A stretch of 64,000 nucleotides of DNA from Mesorhizobium sp. M1B.F.Ca.ET.045.04.1.1 (GCF_003952465.1 NZ_CP034448.1:4379001-4443000), one strand, 5' to 3'; shown: positions 18,597 through 27,522, numbered from the stretch's first letter. Numbers and translations are program-made. Notes: generated from the sequence alone by a model not told the origin.

Positions 18597-20945
18597 ATGG
18601 GTATCGAAGGTGTCGGCGCTCGCGTGGCGCGCAAGGAAGACAAGAGGTTCATCACCGGCGGCGGCCGCTATGTCGACGACATGGTGGTGCCCGGCATGAA
18701 GCATGCCGTGTTCGTGCGCAGCCCGCACGCGCATGCACAGATCAAGAAGATCGACGTCAGACAAGCGCAAGCCATGCCCGGCGTCGTCGGCGTGCTGACC
18801 GGCAAGGAGCTCAAGGCGGACGGCATCGGCAACCTGATCTGCGGCTGGATGATCCATTCCAAGGACGGCACGCCGATGAAGATGGGCGCATGGTCGCCCC
18901 TCGCGGTGGATAAGGTGCGCTATGTCGGCGACGCTGTCGTCATCGTCATCGCCGACACCAAGGGTCAGGCGCGCGACGCCGCGGAAGCGGTCGAGATCAC
19001 CTACAAGGAACTGAAGGCGGTGGTCGAGGCGACCAAGGCGCTCGAAAAGGGCGCGCCGCAGGTCCATGCCGAAGCCGAGAACAACCTGATCTTCGACTGG
19101 GAGCTGGGCGACGGCAAGGCAACCGACGCCGCGATCAAGTCGGCGGCGCATGTCACGCGCATGAAGATCGTCAACAACCGGCTGGTGCCGAATGCGATGG
19201 AGCCGCGCGCTGCCCTTGGCCACTACGACAAGGCTGAGGACCATTACACCTGCTGGACGACCTCGCAGAACCCGCATGTCGCGCGGCTGGTGCTGAGCGC
19301 CTTCTACAATGTCGCGCCGGAAAACAAGCTTCGGGTGATCGCGCCGGACGTTGGCGGCGGCTTCGGCTCCAAGATCTATATCTATCCGGAAGAGATCGTC
19401 TGTCTCTGGGCGTCGAAGAAGACCGGTGTCCCGGTCAAATGGGTCGCCGACCGCACCGAAAGCTTCCTTTCCGACGCGCATGGCCGCGACCATGTCTCGA
19501 CCGTGGAGATGGCTTTCGACAAGGATAACCGGATCACCGGCCTCAAGGTCGACACGATAGCCAATCTCGGCGCCTACATGTCGCTGTTCTCGTCCTGCGT
19601 GCCGACCTATCTCTACGCCACGCTGCTGTCGGGCCAGTACAACATCCCGGCCATCCACGCCAACGTGCGTACCGTCTACACCAACACGGCACCCGTCGAT
19701 GCCTATCGCGGGGCAGGGCGGCCGGAAGCCACCTACGTCCTCGAGCGCATGATGGAGACCGCCGCGCGCGAGCTTGGCGTGTCGCCGGCGGAACTCAGGC
19801 GCAAGAACTTCATCACATCGTTCCCGCACCAGACGCCGGTGATCATGAACTATGATGCGGGCGACTATGGCGCCTCTCTCGACGCGGCGATGAAGGCCGC
19901 CGACTATGCCGGCTTCACCAAGCGCAAGGCGGACGCCGCCAAGCAGGGCAAGCTGCGCGGCATCGGCATGAGCTGCTACATCGAGGCTTGCGGTCTCGCG
20001 CCGTCGGCGGCGGTGGGTTCGCTCGGCGCCGGCGTCGGACTGTGGGAATCGGCGGAGGTGCGCGTCAACGCGGTCGGCACGATCGAGGTGCTGACCGGCT
20101 CGCACAGCCATGGCCAGGGGCACGAGACGACCTTCGCGCAATTGGTGACCCAGCGCTTCGGCGTGCCGATCGATTCGGTCTCGATCGTCCACGGCGACAC
20201 CGACAAGGTGCAGATGGGCATGGGCACTTACGGCTCGCGCTCGGGCGCCGTCGGCATGTCGGCGGTCGCCAAGGCGCTCGACAAGGTCGAAGCCAAGGCC
20301 AAGAAGATCGCGGCGCATCTGCTCGAAGCGGATGAGGGCGACATCGTCATCGAGAATGGCGAGGTCAAGGTCGCCGGCACCGACAAGAGCCTGCCCTGGT
20401 TCCAGGTGGCGCTTGCCTCCTACACCGCCCACAACCTGCCTGCCGGCATGGAGCCGGGCCTGAAGGAAACGGCCTTCTACGATCCGTCCAACTTCACCTT
20501 CCCGGCCGGCTGCTACATCTGCGAGGTCGAGATCGATCCGGAAACCGGCCTGACGGAGATCATCCAGTTCGTCGCGGCCGACGACTTCGGCAATATCATC
20601 AATCCGATGATCGTCGAGGGGCAGGTGCATGGCGGCATCGCGCAAGGCGTCGGCCAGGCGCTGCTCGAAGGCGCGTATTATGACGCCAGCGGCCAGCTGC
20701 TGACGGCAAGTTATATGGATTATACGATGCCCCGCGCGGCCGACCTGCCGTCGTTCAAGGTGTCGACCTCGAACACGCCGTGTCCGGGCAATCCGCTCGG
20801 CGTCAAAGGCTGCGGCGAGGCCGGCGCCATCGGCTCGCCGCCGGCGGTGATCAACGCTATCACCGATGCGCTCGGCGTCGTCGACATCGCCATGCCGGCG
20901 TCGCCGTCGACCGTGTGGTCGGCGATCCACGCCAAGAAGCATTGA
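18597..20945 (+). CDS. coxL: Molybdopterin-binding large subunit, form II CoxL-like (xanthine dehydrogenase family)
   Basis: 782 residues, full length for aerobic CO-dehydrogenase large subunits. It starts MGIEGVGARVARKEDKRF after GGAGGAA. Mo-cofactor segments include VGGGFGSKIYIYPEE and GSHSHGQGHETTFAQLV; the catalytic Glu is in GVKGCGEAGAIGSPPA. The active-site loop reads AYRGAGRPEATY, the form II type, not the AYRCSFR loop of true CO dehydrogenases. CO oxidation is therefore doubtful and the substrate is probably an aldehyde, purine or other heterocycle. Confidence 0.88.
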   Translation: MGIEGVGARVARKEDKRFITGGGRYVDDMVVPGMKHAVFVRSPHAHAQIKKIDVRQAQAMPGVVGVLTGKELKADGIGNLICGWMIHSKDGTPMKMGAWSPLAVDKVRYVGDAVVIVIADTKGQARDAAEAVEITYKELKAVVEATKALEKGAPQVHAEAENNLIFDWELGDGKATDAAIKSAAHVTRMKIVNNRLVPNAMEPRAALGHYDKAEDHYTCWTTSQNPHVARLVLSAFYNVAPENKLRVIAPDVGGGFGSKIYIYPEEIVCLWASKKTGVPVKWVADRTESFLSDAHGRDHVSTVEMAFDKDNRITGLKVDTIANLGAYMSLFSSCVPTYLYATLLSGQYNIPAIHANVRTVYTNTAPVDAYRGAGRPEATYVLERMMETAARELGVSPAELRRKNFITSFPHQTPVIMNYDAGDYGASLDAAMKAADYAGFTKRKADAAKQGKLRGIGMSCYIEACGLAPSAAVGSLGAGVGLWESAEVRVNAVGTIEVLTGSHSHGQGHETTFAQLVTQRFGVPIDSVSIVHGDTDKVQMGMGTYGSRSGAVGMSAVAKALDKVEAKAKKIAAHLLEADEGDIVIENGEVKVAGTDKSLPWFQVALASYTAHNLPAGMEPGLKETAFYDPSNFTFPAGCYICEVEIDPETGLTEIIQFVAADDFGNIINPMIVEGQVHGGIAQGVGQALLEGAYYDASGQLLTASYMDYTMPRAADLPSFKVSTSNTPCPGNPLGVKGCGEAGAIGSPPAVINAITDALGVVDIAMPASPSTVWSAIHAKKH

Positions 20946-21043
20946 AAAGCGAATAGCGAATAGGGAGTAGCGAATAGGGACAGAGAGCAGTGCAGGTGGA
21001 GCAATTCTATTCGCTACTCACTACACCCTACTCGCTTTCTCCC
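20945..21043. repeat. Hairpin repeat built of GAATAG/GAGTAG units (copy 2)
   Basis: The left arm 20945-20980 (AGCGAATAGCGAATAGGGAG) pairs with the right arm 21006-21043 (CTATTCGCTACTCACTACAC and CTACTCGCTTTCTCCC). It is the same element as at 18478-18577 but with a different loop. It starts at the last base of the coxL stop codon. Confidence 0.7.
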
Positions 21044-21059
21044 AAAGGGAGAAAAAGAC

Positions 21060-21857
21060 ATGTATTCCGTCAACTACCACCGCGCCGCCTCAGTTGCCGA
21101 CGCCGCCAAGCTGTTGAAGAGCGGTGACGCGAAGCTGCTCTCCGGCGGCATGACGCTGATCCCCGCCATGAAGACGCGGCTCGCGGCGCCTTCCGACCTG
21201 GTCGACGTGTCGCGGCTGAAGGAGCTGCAAGGTATCAAGGTGTCCGGCAAGACGGTCACCATAGGTGCCGCGACGACGCATTACGATGTCTCCGCCGACG
21301 AGAAGCTGAAGAAGGCCTGTCCGGCGCTCGCGCATATGGCCTCGCTGATCGGCGACCCGGCGGTGCGCTACAAGGGCACGATAGGCGGCTCGATCGCCAA
21401 CAACGATCCTGCCGCCGACTATCCGGCGGCGTTGCTGGCGCTGGGCGCGACCATCGTCACCAACAAGCGCGAGATCGCCGCCGACAAATTCTTCAAGGGG
21501 CTGTTCGAAACGGCGCTGAAGGACGGCGAGATCATCACGGCGGTGACCTTCACCGCGCCTGCCAAGGCGGCCTACGAAAAATTCCGCAACCCGGCCTCGC
21601 GCTACGCGATCGTCGGCGTGTTCGTGACCAAGGGCAAGGATGGGGTGAGGGCAGCGGTGACCGGCGCCGGCGACGACGGCGTCTTCCGCTCCAGGGAAAT
21701 CGAGGCGGCGCTGGCGAAGAATTTCGACGCCTCGGCGCTCGACGGCCTCAAGGTGCCGGCGAAGGGCCTGATGAGCGATATCCATGCCTCTGCCGACTAC
21801 CGCGCCAATCTGATCGCGGTTATGGCGAAGCGCGCGGTGGCCGCGGCCAACGCCTGA
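21060..21857 (+). CDS. coxM: FAD-binding medium subunit of the molybdenum hydroxylase
   Basis: 265 residues. The FAD-binding (PCMH-like) domain shows the two diagnostic segments: AKLLSGGMTLIPAMKTRL near residue 25 and TIGGSIANNDPAADYPAALL near residue 110, the latter after the GDPAVRYKGT stretch. It ends with the CO-dehydrogenase flavoprotein C-terminal domain. Third subunit gene after S and L; a strong hairpin terminator follows. Confidence 0.9.
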   Translation: MYSVNYHRAASVADAAKLLKSGDAKLLSGGMTLIPAMKTRLAAPSDLVDVSRLKELQGIKVSGKTVTIGAATTHYDVSADEKLKKACPALAHMASLIGDPAVRYKGTIGGSIANNDPAADYPAALLALGATIVTNKREIAADKFFKGLFETALKDGEIITAVTFTAPAKAAYEKFRNPASRYAIVGVFVTKGKDGVRAAVTGAGDDGVFRSREIEAALAKNFDASALDGLKVPAKGLMSDIHASADYRANLIAVMAKRAVAAANA

Positions 21858-21880
21858 ACGCTCTCAATCTGGCTGCAGGA

Positions 21881-21904
21881 AGGGGCCATCGGGCCCCTTT
21901 TTCT
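21881..21904 (+). terminator. Rho-independent terminator after the molybdenum hydroxylase genes
   Basis: GGGGCC-ATCG-GGCCCC stem-loop followed by a run of T residues, 24 bp after the coxM stop. It closes the coxS-coxL-coxM transcript. Confidence 0.85.
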
Positions 21905-22059
21905 TTCGTATTCGCAATAACTTGGCAGGAATTACCTGAGAATTCGCGGCTTCGCACTTGCACAAGATTATCCCGCACTGCAAAATAAATGCGGCGGGAA
22001 ACGAAGCGGTTCCGAGCACGGCTGTTCCGTGCCGGGGCCTCGAGTTGCGAAGGACGGGC

Positions 22060-23082
22060 ATGACCGACATCTCCGCGACGGCCGGTGTCCTGCCGCGAGC
22101 CGCAGCCGACAGAGCGGCACGGACAAGGCTGGCCTATCTCGACGGCTGGCGCGGCCTGTCGATCGCGCTCGTGCTGATCGGCCATTTCTTTCCGGTTCCG
22201 GGAATCAACCTTGGGGTTCTCGGCGTCGAGTTTTTCTTTGTGCTCAGCGGCCGGCTGATGGGTGAGATCCTGTTCATCGAGCGCTTTCCGCTGAAGAAAT
22301 TCTTCAAGCGCCGGTTCTCGCGCATCTATCCGGCGCTGCTGGTGTTCGTGATTGCCGCCATGGTCGGCCTTTCAGGTACCTTCATCGCCTTCAAATGGAA
22401 GGCAGCGCTGACGGCACTGACCTTCACCTACAATTATGCCGGCATTCTCATTAACCGCGCTGGGGCGCTCGACCATATCTGGTCGCTCGCCATCGAGGAG
22501 CATTCTTATGTCATCCTGGCGCTGATCAGCGTGGTGGTGTCGGGGCGCACCAATGTCGTGCGGCTGCTTGTGGCGCTGTCGCTGCTGGCGATGGCCAACG
22601 GCGCCATCTCCTACTGGGCCTTCGGCATGGACTACGAGACCAGCTACTGGCGCACCGACGTGCATATCGCCTCGATCCTGCTTTCGGCGGCGATCTGCCT
22701 GCTCAAGGCCGACGGACGGCTGCCGGCATTCCTCAGGAATCGGCATGTGGCGCTGGCGGCGGCCGCGGGCGCGGTCTTGCTGTTCCTCGATCCGGTGCCG
22801 ACGCCCGTGCACTATCTGCTGGGAGTGCCGTTGCTCGCGCTCGCCGTCAACATGCTCGACTTCGCCGGCGGGTATCTCACCGGATTGCTGTCGTCGCGGC
22901 CGATGGTGATGCTGGGGCTGTGGTCCTATTCGCTCTATCTCTGGCAGCAGCCCTTCTACAAATTCGTCTATGATCGGGACGTCACACCGATCCCGATGCT
23001 GGCCGCGGTCTTCGCCTGCGCGCTGGCGAGCTACTACATCGTCGAAAAACCCGCCCGCGGCTGGCTCAACCGCAATTGGTGA
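22060..23082 (+). CDS. Acyltransferase family 3 (OafA/YrhL-type) membrane protein
   Basis: 340 residues with about ten transmembrane segments. The family signature opens the protein: RLAYLDGWRGLSIALVLIGH, with the catalytic His in GHFFP, and then GVEFFFVLSGRLMGEILF; DHIWSLAIEEHSYVI is the second conserved block. Such proteins O-acylate sugars of surface polysaccharide or other exported molecules. The ATG at 22060 has AAGGACG upstream; the frame is open from 21958 but that extension is not family-like. Single gene. Confidence 0.87.
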   Translation: MTDISATAGVLPRAAADRAARTRLAYLDGWRGLSIALVLIGHFFPVPGINLGVLGVEFFFVLSGRLMGEILFIERFPLKKFFKRRFSRIYPALLVFVIAAMVGLSGTFIAFKWKAALTALTFTYNYAGILINRAGALDHIWSLAIEEHSYVILALISVVVSGRTNVVRLLVALSLLAMANGAISYWAFGMDYETSYWRTDVHIASILLSAAICLLKADGRLPAFLRNRHVALAAAAGAVLLFLDPVPTPVHYLLGVPLLALAVNMLDFAGGYLTGLLSSRPMVMLGLWSYSLYLWQQPFYKFVYDRDVTPIPMLAAVFACALASYYIVEKPARGWLNRNW

Positions 23083-23085
23083 GTT

Positions 23086-23571
23086 TCAGGCCCTGCCGTT
23101 CTTTTGTGCGGCGAGATAGCGACGAAGCCCGGCTTCGCCGCGCGGCGTCGTCCAGCGATGGTTCCAGGCAAAGGCCGGCCTGAGCAGTGGCGCCAGGAAT
23201 TTGAGGATCGGCCTTTCCACGATGACCTGCCAGGTGAGCTTCACACGCGTTCCGGTTCCGGACGGCGACAATTCCGCTCGCCATAGGCCGTCGAAATCGC
23301 CGAAAGTCTTCACCACCACCAGACGGCCCGGCTCGAGCTCGGCCGCCTCGATGATGAAATTCAGCTCATAGGGCAGGGCGCCTCGCGCCCTGGCTCTCGC
23401 CCTCGAACCGACGACGCCCTTGCCCTTTTTGTCGAGGGGTTCGACCTCCTTATAGGCGTCGCCCCACCAGCGCGGCAGCAACTCGGCATCGGACAGCACA
23501 TCCCACACTTCCTGCGGTGTCCCCTCCGGGATGTCCCAGCTCTCGTCAAAGCGAAAAACATTGCTCGGCAT
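23086..23571 (-). CDS. SRPBCC-family (polyketide cyclase/START-like) protein
   Basis: 161 residues. SRPBCC pattern: FRFDESWDIPEGTPQEVWDV at the start, a WWGDAYKEVEPLD segment, and a C-terminal helix. Proteins of this fold bind hydrophobic ligands; no specific role can be read. The stop is only 3 bp from the end of the acyltransferase gene, which converges on it. Confidence 0.75.
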   Translation of the reverse strand: MPSNVFRFDESWDIPEGTPQEVWDVLSDAELLPRWWGDAYKEVEPLDKKGKGVVGSRARARARGALPYELNFIIEAAELEPGRLVVVKTFGDFDGLWRAELSPSGTGTRVKLTWQVIVERPILKFLAPLLRPAFAWNHRWTTPRGEAGLRRYLAAQKNGRA

Positions 23572-23641
23572 GACAAGGCCCCAAGCCAGCGAGCGGCTAC
23601 ATTAGCTCTGGCTTGTTTTCGGAGCCAGCGATGTTTGTGGT

Positions 23642-24151
23642 TCAGCCGGCGACGGGCTTGGCGTAGTAGCGCACCGATTTCTTGCCGCCATGGATCACGG
23701 CATCGCCGACCTCTGCGAAGCCAAGCGCCGCGTGGAAGGCGTCCGAGGCTGGGTTCGGCGGATCGGCATTGACCTCGCAGGTGACGATCGTGTGGCCGGC
23801 GCGCCGGGCATGCCCGAACAGATCCTCATAGAGCCGGCGGGCATGGCCACGGCCACGCGCCTCGGCCGCGACCACCACCCGGTCGACATAGACGAAGCGC
23901 GGATAACGCTTGCGGAACCAGAGAAAATTCGGGCTGTCGTAGCGGGCGTCCTGATCGAAGCACATGATGAAGGCTTCGAGCGCGCCGATGCGGCGCGTGT
24001 AGAAAGCCTGCCCGATCAGGAACGACAACCGCTCAGGCTCGAGCCAGGACAGTTCGGCGGCATGCTGGTTGTTGAGGGTGAGGATGGCGGGCTCGTCGGC
24101 GGGCAAGACGCGTTCGATCGGCAGCCGATCCTTCGACATCGTCTCAACCAT
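23642..24151 (-). CDS. GNAT-family N-acetyltransferase
   Basis: 169 residues. The acetyl-CoA-binding motif A is VYVDRVVVAAEARGRGHARR, followed by FHAALGFAEVGDAVIHGGKK, the usual GNAT C-terminal strand-helix. The ATG at 24151 overlaps the cutC stop by one base (TGATG), so the two are cotranslated. Substrate unknown. Confidence 0.82.
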   Translation of the reverse strand: MVETMSKDRLPIERVLPADEPAILTLNNQHAAELSWLEPERLSFLIGQAFYTRRIGALEAFIMCFDQDARYDSPNFLWFRKRYPRFVYVDRVVVAAEARGRGHARRLYEDLFGHARRAGHTIVTCEVNADPPNPASDAFHAALGFAEVGDAVIHGGKKSVRYYAKPVAG

Positions 24152-24990
24152 CAAGCCCTCGCGGCCGCGATCGTTGCCGCCACCAGCGTTTCGTCGGTCA
24201 CCGTGTTGCGGTATTCGCGATCGAGATCGGCGCCGCCCATGCCGACATGCGGGTTGCGGTAGCGCATGGCGCTCGGCAGGTCGGCAAGCGCTGCGAAATG
24301 CATCTCGGTCAGTCCGGTCCGCAGCAGGACTTCGCCGATATTGTCGGGCGCCAGTCCGCCGCAACCGAGGATGATGATACGCTCGCCAGCCTGGCGAACG
24401 AGCTGCGCCAGCAGGTCAACGCCTTCCAGCGCCGTGTCGCGCTGACCGCTGGTCAACACGCGGCCGACCTTGCAGCGGATCAGCGCTTCGAGCGCCTCGG
24501 TTGGATCGCGCGTCATGTCGAAGGCGCGGTGGCAGGTGACGTTGAGAGGGCCGGCCGCCCGCACCAGCTCGCTCATGCGCGCCTCGTCGATGGCGCCGTC
24601 AGCGGTCAGGCAACCGACGACGACGCCGGCCACGCCGAGATCGCGGAGCGCCCCGACATCGGTGAGCATCGATCGGTATTCCGCCTCGCTATAGAGAAAA
24701 TCGCCGCCGCGTGGACGCACGATGACATGGAACGGGATAGTCGCGCGTTCGAGCGCGACGCGCACCGTGCCGAGGCTCGGCGTGATGCCGCCTTCGACCA
24801 GGCTGGCGCAAAGCTCGACCCGGTCGGCGCCGGCGGCCTGCGCGGCAAGCAGCCCATCGATGCCTTCGACGCAGATTTCGATCAGCGGCTGTCGGGCGTC
24901 AATCACAAGTGTCCATCCATGCTTCAATAGGGTGACCAGCCCTAGCATCGGGTCGGCTGCCGCGAAAGCCGCTTCGATCGGTCCAGCCAT
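24151..24990 (-). CDS. cutC: CutC-family TIM-barrel protein
   Basis: Homologue of the copper homeostasis protein CutC, whose biochemical role is disputed. Clear family segments are LIEICVEGIDGLLAAQAAGA, ADRVELCASLVEGGITPSLG, VIVRPRGGDFLYSEAEYRSM and ALIRCKVGRVLTSGQRDTAL. CutC proteins normally start near LIEICVE, so a GTG at 24906 may be the true start instead of the ATG at 24990, which adds about 28 residues. It is followed without a gap by the GNAT gene. Confidence 0.85.
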   Translation of the reverse strand: MAGPIEAAFAAADPMLGLVTLLKHGWTLVIDARQPLIEICVEGIDGLLAAQAAGADRVELCASLVEGGITPSLGTVRVALERATIPFHVIVRPRGGDFLYSEAEYRSMLTDVGALRDLGVAGVVVGCLTADGAIDEARMSELVRAAGPLNVTCHRAFDMTRDPTEALEALIRCKVGRVLTSGQRDTALEGVDLLAQLVRQAGERIIILGCGGLAPDNIGEVLLRTGLTEMHFAALADLPSAMRYRNPHVGMGGADLDREYRNTVTDETLVAATIAAARA

Positions 24991-25028
24991 GGAGCGCTGC
25001 CACTTCTAGCAGCGCAAAGCCGGTTGAC

Positions 25029-25078
25029 ATCAATAACTCTATGGTTATAGATAAATCCATAGCTGATAGGTTATTGAT
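25029..25078. promoter_or_regulatory. 50-bp interrupted palindrome upstream of an SRPBCC gene
   Basis: Outer arms ATCAATAAC / GTTATTGAT enclose inner arms CTATGG / CCATAG. The AT-rich site stands out in GC-rich DNA and lies about 110 bp upstream of the AHSA1-type gene. It looks like a tandem operator, for example for an ArsR-type repressor, but no such gene is adjacent. Confidence 0.45.
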
Positions 25079-25186
25079 CTGGGCGGTGAAGATGGGCCTC
25101 GTCAGACCCGCTCCTTAAGGCAGCAGCCTAGCAGCGCCATGTCTCCGCTAGGAGACATTGTTGGAGAACCGGACAAGGAGGATGCC

Positions 25187-25642
25187 GTGAATGACATCAC
25201 AGAAAGACCGATGACTAACGAAACCAAGTCGATCCTTGTCGAGCGGCTGCTTCCGCACGCGGCCGACAAGGTGTGGCGCGCTCTGACCTCTCCGCATCTG
25301 GTCGCCGAGTGGCTGATGGAGAACGATTTTGAACCCGTTGAAGGTCACCGCTTCACTTTCCGCGCGAAGCCGATGCCCGGCTGGTCAGGGGTGGTCAACT
25401 GCGTGGTGCTGAAGGTCGAGCCGCCGCATCTGCTCGCCTACAGCTGGGGCGACGGAAGCGAGTCCGATAGCGGCTTGAAGACCATTGTTACCTGGTCGCT
25501 GACGCCTGAGGGGCCGTCCACACGGGTGCGCATGGAGCAGTCCGGTTTCAGGCCGCAAGACGAACCTGGCTACAAAGGCATGGGAAGCGGCTGGCCACGT
25601 ATCCTGGAGCGGCTCGAACAAGTCGCGGCTGGGCAGGGCTGA
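25187..25642 (+). CDS. AHSA1/SRPBCC domain protein
   Basis: 151 residues from a GTG at 25187 preceded by AAGGAGG; the ATG at 25139 is less likely. Activator-of-Hsp90-like SRPBCC pattern: LVERLLPHAADKVWRALTSP, EWLMENDFEPVEGHRFTF, and a C-terminal GWPRILERLEQVAAG helix. In many bacteria such genes follow an ArsR repressor; none is present here, although an operator-like palindrome lies upstream. Confidence 0.8.
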   Translation: MNDITERPMTNETKSILVERLLPHAADKVWRALTSPHLVAEWLMENDFEPVEGHRFTFRAKPMPGWSGVVNCVVLKVEPPHLLAYSWGDGSESDSGLKTIVTWSLTPEGPSTRVRMEQSGFRPQDEPGYKGMGSGWPRILERLEQVAAGQG

Positions 25643-25750
25643 TATTCCCGGCATTGCGCTAGCCGTAACCCTGACAACAGCAAACCAGGCCTAATCCCCG
25701 ATGCAGTGCGCATTTAGGGCCTGTGAAAACACGACCAAAGGAGACAGGTC

Positions 25751-26206
25751 ATGGAAGCCAGATTGAAGAACCCGGTGATGCTCATTCCCGGCGCGCTGCA
25801 GGCGTTGCTGGCGCTGGACAAGTCGACCGAAGCCGCCGAGGTGCCCTACGTGACGCGCAAGCTCATCCATCTGCGTGCCAGCCAAATCAACGCCTGCAGC
25901 GTCTGCGTCGACATGCATGCGCGCGAGCTGAAGAAGGCCGGCGAGAAGGACGAGCGCATCTTTGCCGTGTCCGCCTGGCGGGAGACGCCTTACTTCACCG
26001 GCGCTGAACGGGCTGCGCTTGCGTTGACGGAGGCCGCGACGCGATTGGCCGACCGCTCCGATGCGGTGTCCGACGATGTCTGGGACGAGGCAGCTCGCCA
26101 CTATGACGAGAAGGCGCTTGCCGCGCTGGTGATCCAGATTGCGCTGATCAACGCCTTCAACCGCCTGAACGCGCCGACCCGGCAGCCGGTGGGCGCCTGG
26201 GGCTGA
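25751..26206 (+). CDS. AhpD-like / carboxymuconolactone decarboxylase family protein
   Basis: 151 residues. The redox motif CSVCVDMHARELKKAGE (CxxC-x3-H) is the AhpD/CMD catalytic signature, followed by the helical FTGAERAALALTEAATRLAD. Family members act as alkylhydroperoxidases. An AAAGGAGACAGG ribosome site precedes the ATG. Its last 50 bp overlap the end of the convergent cupin gene. Confidence 0.85.
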   Translation: MEARLKNPVMLIPGALQALLALDKSTEAAEVPYVTRKLIHLRASQINACSVCVDMHARELKKAGEKDERIFAVSAWRETPYFTGAERAALALTEAATRLADRSDAVSDDVWDEAARHYDEKALAALVIQIALINAFNRLNAPTRQPVGAWG

Positions 26207-26702
26207 CATGGATGATCGGGCGTCCGCCTTGGGGCGGCGCCCGACCGCGGACAGCCGAGCCCGTTGCCGGCGACTGCTTCAAGATCGTATTCTTGGCGCC
26301 TTGTTCGACCTGGTCGATCACCAGGAGCTTCACCGGATCGGTGCCGATATTGGTGGCCTGGTGCCATTGCCCGATCATCTCGACGATGAAATCGCCGGTC
26401 TTGTAGGTGTTGCTGCTGCCGGCCTCGACATTGGTGACCTTGAGCGTGCCTGCCTCGACATAGGCATAGCGCGGGAAGGGGTGCTTGTGCACCGGAAGCG
26501 TCGCGCCAGGCGCGATCTGATAGGCCGAAACCTGAACCTCGACGTTCTTCTGCGGCAGCGTGATCGGCTGGCCTGACGCGGTGGTCGTCTTGGAGGCAAG
26601 CGGCGTCACGACGACCGGCGTGGCGGAACTGTCCAGCGCGTTGGCGGTGGTTGCGTAAGAGGCAGCCGCCAACAGCAGCGCCGATGCCAGAATGTTGCGC
26701 AT
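26157..26702 (-). CDS. Exported cupin-domain protein
   Basis: 181 residues. It begins MRNILASALLLAAASYATTA, a Sec signal ending at ANA, after GGGGAGGA. The cupin metal-binding motif is VHKHPFPRYAYVEAGTLKV, with a second His in MIGQWHQATNIGT. Probably a periplasmic metal-binding cupin of unknown reaction. The C-terminal tail, rich in Arg and Pro, is encoded where the gene overlaps the AhpD-like gene tail to tail and may be a read-through extension. Confidence 0.75.
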   Translation of the reverse strand: MRNILASALLLAAASYATTANALDSSATPVVVTPLASKTTTASGQPITLPQKNVEVQVSAYQIAPGATLPVHKHPFPRYAYVEAGTLKVTNVEAGSSNTYKTGDFIVEMIGQWHQATNIGTDPVKLLVIDQVEQGAKNTILKQSPATGSAVRGRAPPQGGRPIIHVSPRRPPAAGSARSGG

Positions 26703-26829
26703 GAATCCTCCCCGAAAATTGCGCGACCATCGCGCGACATGCATTCGCGCGCAAGTGCAACGGCGGTGTCTTTGGAAACGCGAGCCGTCTTCAGGCCAGC
26801 AGGCGAACAGCGCCGCCTCGAGCCGCTGA

Positions 26830-27063
26830 TCACTGTTGGCCGATTCCCGTGGCCTTTTGCCGGAGGGATTTGACCGCCTCCAGCAGTTCGCGCTCGCTCG
26901 TGTGAGCATTTCGAAAAATGGCCACAACCATCACCGCCAGAATTTCGGCGGCCTGGTCCAAAGGATCGAGCTGTTCCTCTGCGCAGACCTGATTGAACAC
27001 GCGTTCGCATACAGCCAGATCGAGAGGACTAAGACAGGTGCGATTGAAACGCTGACGCAGCAT
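26830..27063 (-). CDS. Hypothetical protein, 77 aa
   Basis: Small helical protein with no family I recognise. It contains LDLAVCERVFNQVCAEEQLD and LDQAAEILAVMVVAIFRNAH, which give an amphipathic helix pattern typical of a folded protein rather than a chance frame. It lies downstream of a hairpin at 27080-27108. Confidence 0.5.
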   Translation of the reverse strand: MLRQRFNRTCLSPLDLAVCERVFNQVCAEEQLDPLDQAAEILAVMVVAIFRNAHTSERELLEAVKSLRQKATGIGQQ

Positions 27064-27079
27064 TTTAGCGACCCTTTCA

Positions 27080-27108
27080 GGCCCGCCGCCCGTGCGTTGC
27101 GGCGGGCC
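27080..27108. terminator. Strong GC hairpin, possible terminator
   Basis: GGCCCGCCGC and GCGGCGGGCC form a perfect 10-bp stem with a 9-nt loop between two leftward genes. No long T-run follows on either strand, so termination is not certain. Confidence 0.45.
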
Positions 27109-27170
27109 TTGTCACTGAGACTTTGAGCGATAATATGGTCAACGGAATTGTAGTAAGATCGCTCGGTGAT

Positions 27171-27461
27171 CTACGATTCCGTTGTCAATAGTCCCAAAAT
27201 CTGCGCGCATTCGCGAGATCTATATTGCCCTGAAGTCATCAGCTGGTAATAGTCTTGCCGCTTGTTTTCCGGTATACGAAAGCCGCGCCGAAAGTCAGCC
27301 GCCTCCTTTGGAGTTCTAGTGCAACCGAGTTTGCTGGCGCTGACTTTCAGGCTTGCCAGTGAGCATCCGAGCTTTGCCGCAATGTCTTTCAATGGTTCGT
27401 TATTAACGTATCCATCAAGGATTATCTTGCGGCGAGCTTCTCCTTTGAGCTTCTCGTTCAT
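27171..27461 (-). CDS. Small helix-turn-helix protein
   Basis: 96 residues. The segment LKDIAAKLGCSLASLKVSAS reads as a helix-turn-helix (resolvase/sigma-4-like), followed by KLGCTRTPKEAADFRRGFRI and a second helical part SRECAQILGLL. Probably a DNA-binding protein. It diverges from the AraC regulator and its start is 62 bp from the 29-nt motif at 27523-27551, which may control it. No family name can be given. Confidence 0.55.
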   Translation of the reverse strand: MNEKLKGEARRKIILDGYVNNEPLKDIAAKLGCSLASLKVSASKLGCTRTPKEAADFRRGFRIPENKRQDYYQLMTSGQYRSRECAQILGLLTTES

Positions 27462-27522
27462 TTCGTGGTCTCCTCAACATCGCTTTCACGATGCTGGAAT
27501 CTATACGGACCAGTTTGAAGAG

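Noticed and set aside
18573..20942. 789-aa minus-strand frame
   Set aside because: Exact antisense of coxL with Asp/Arg/His-rich sequence.
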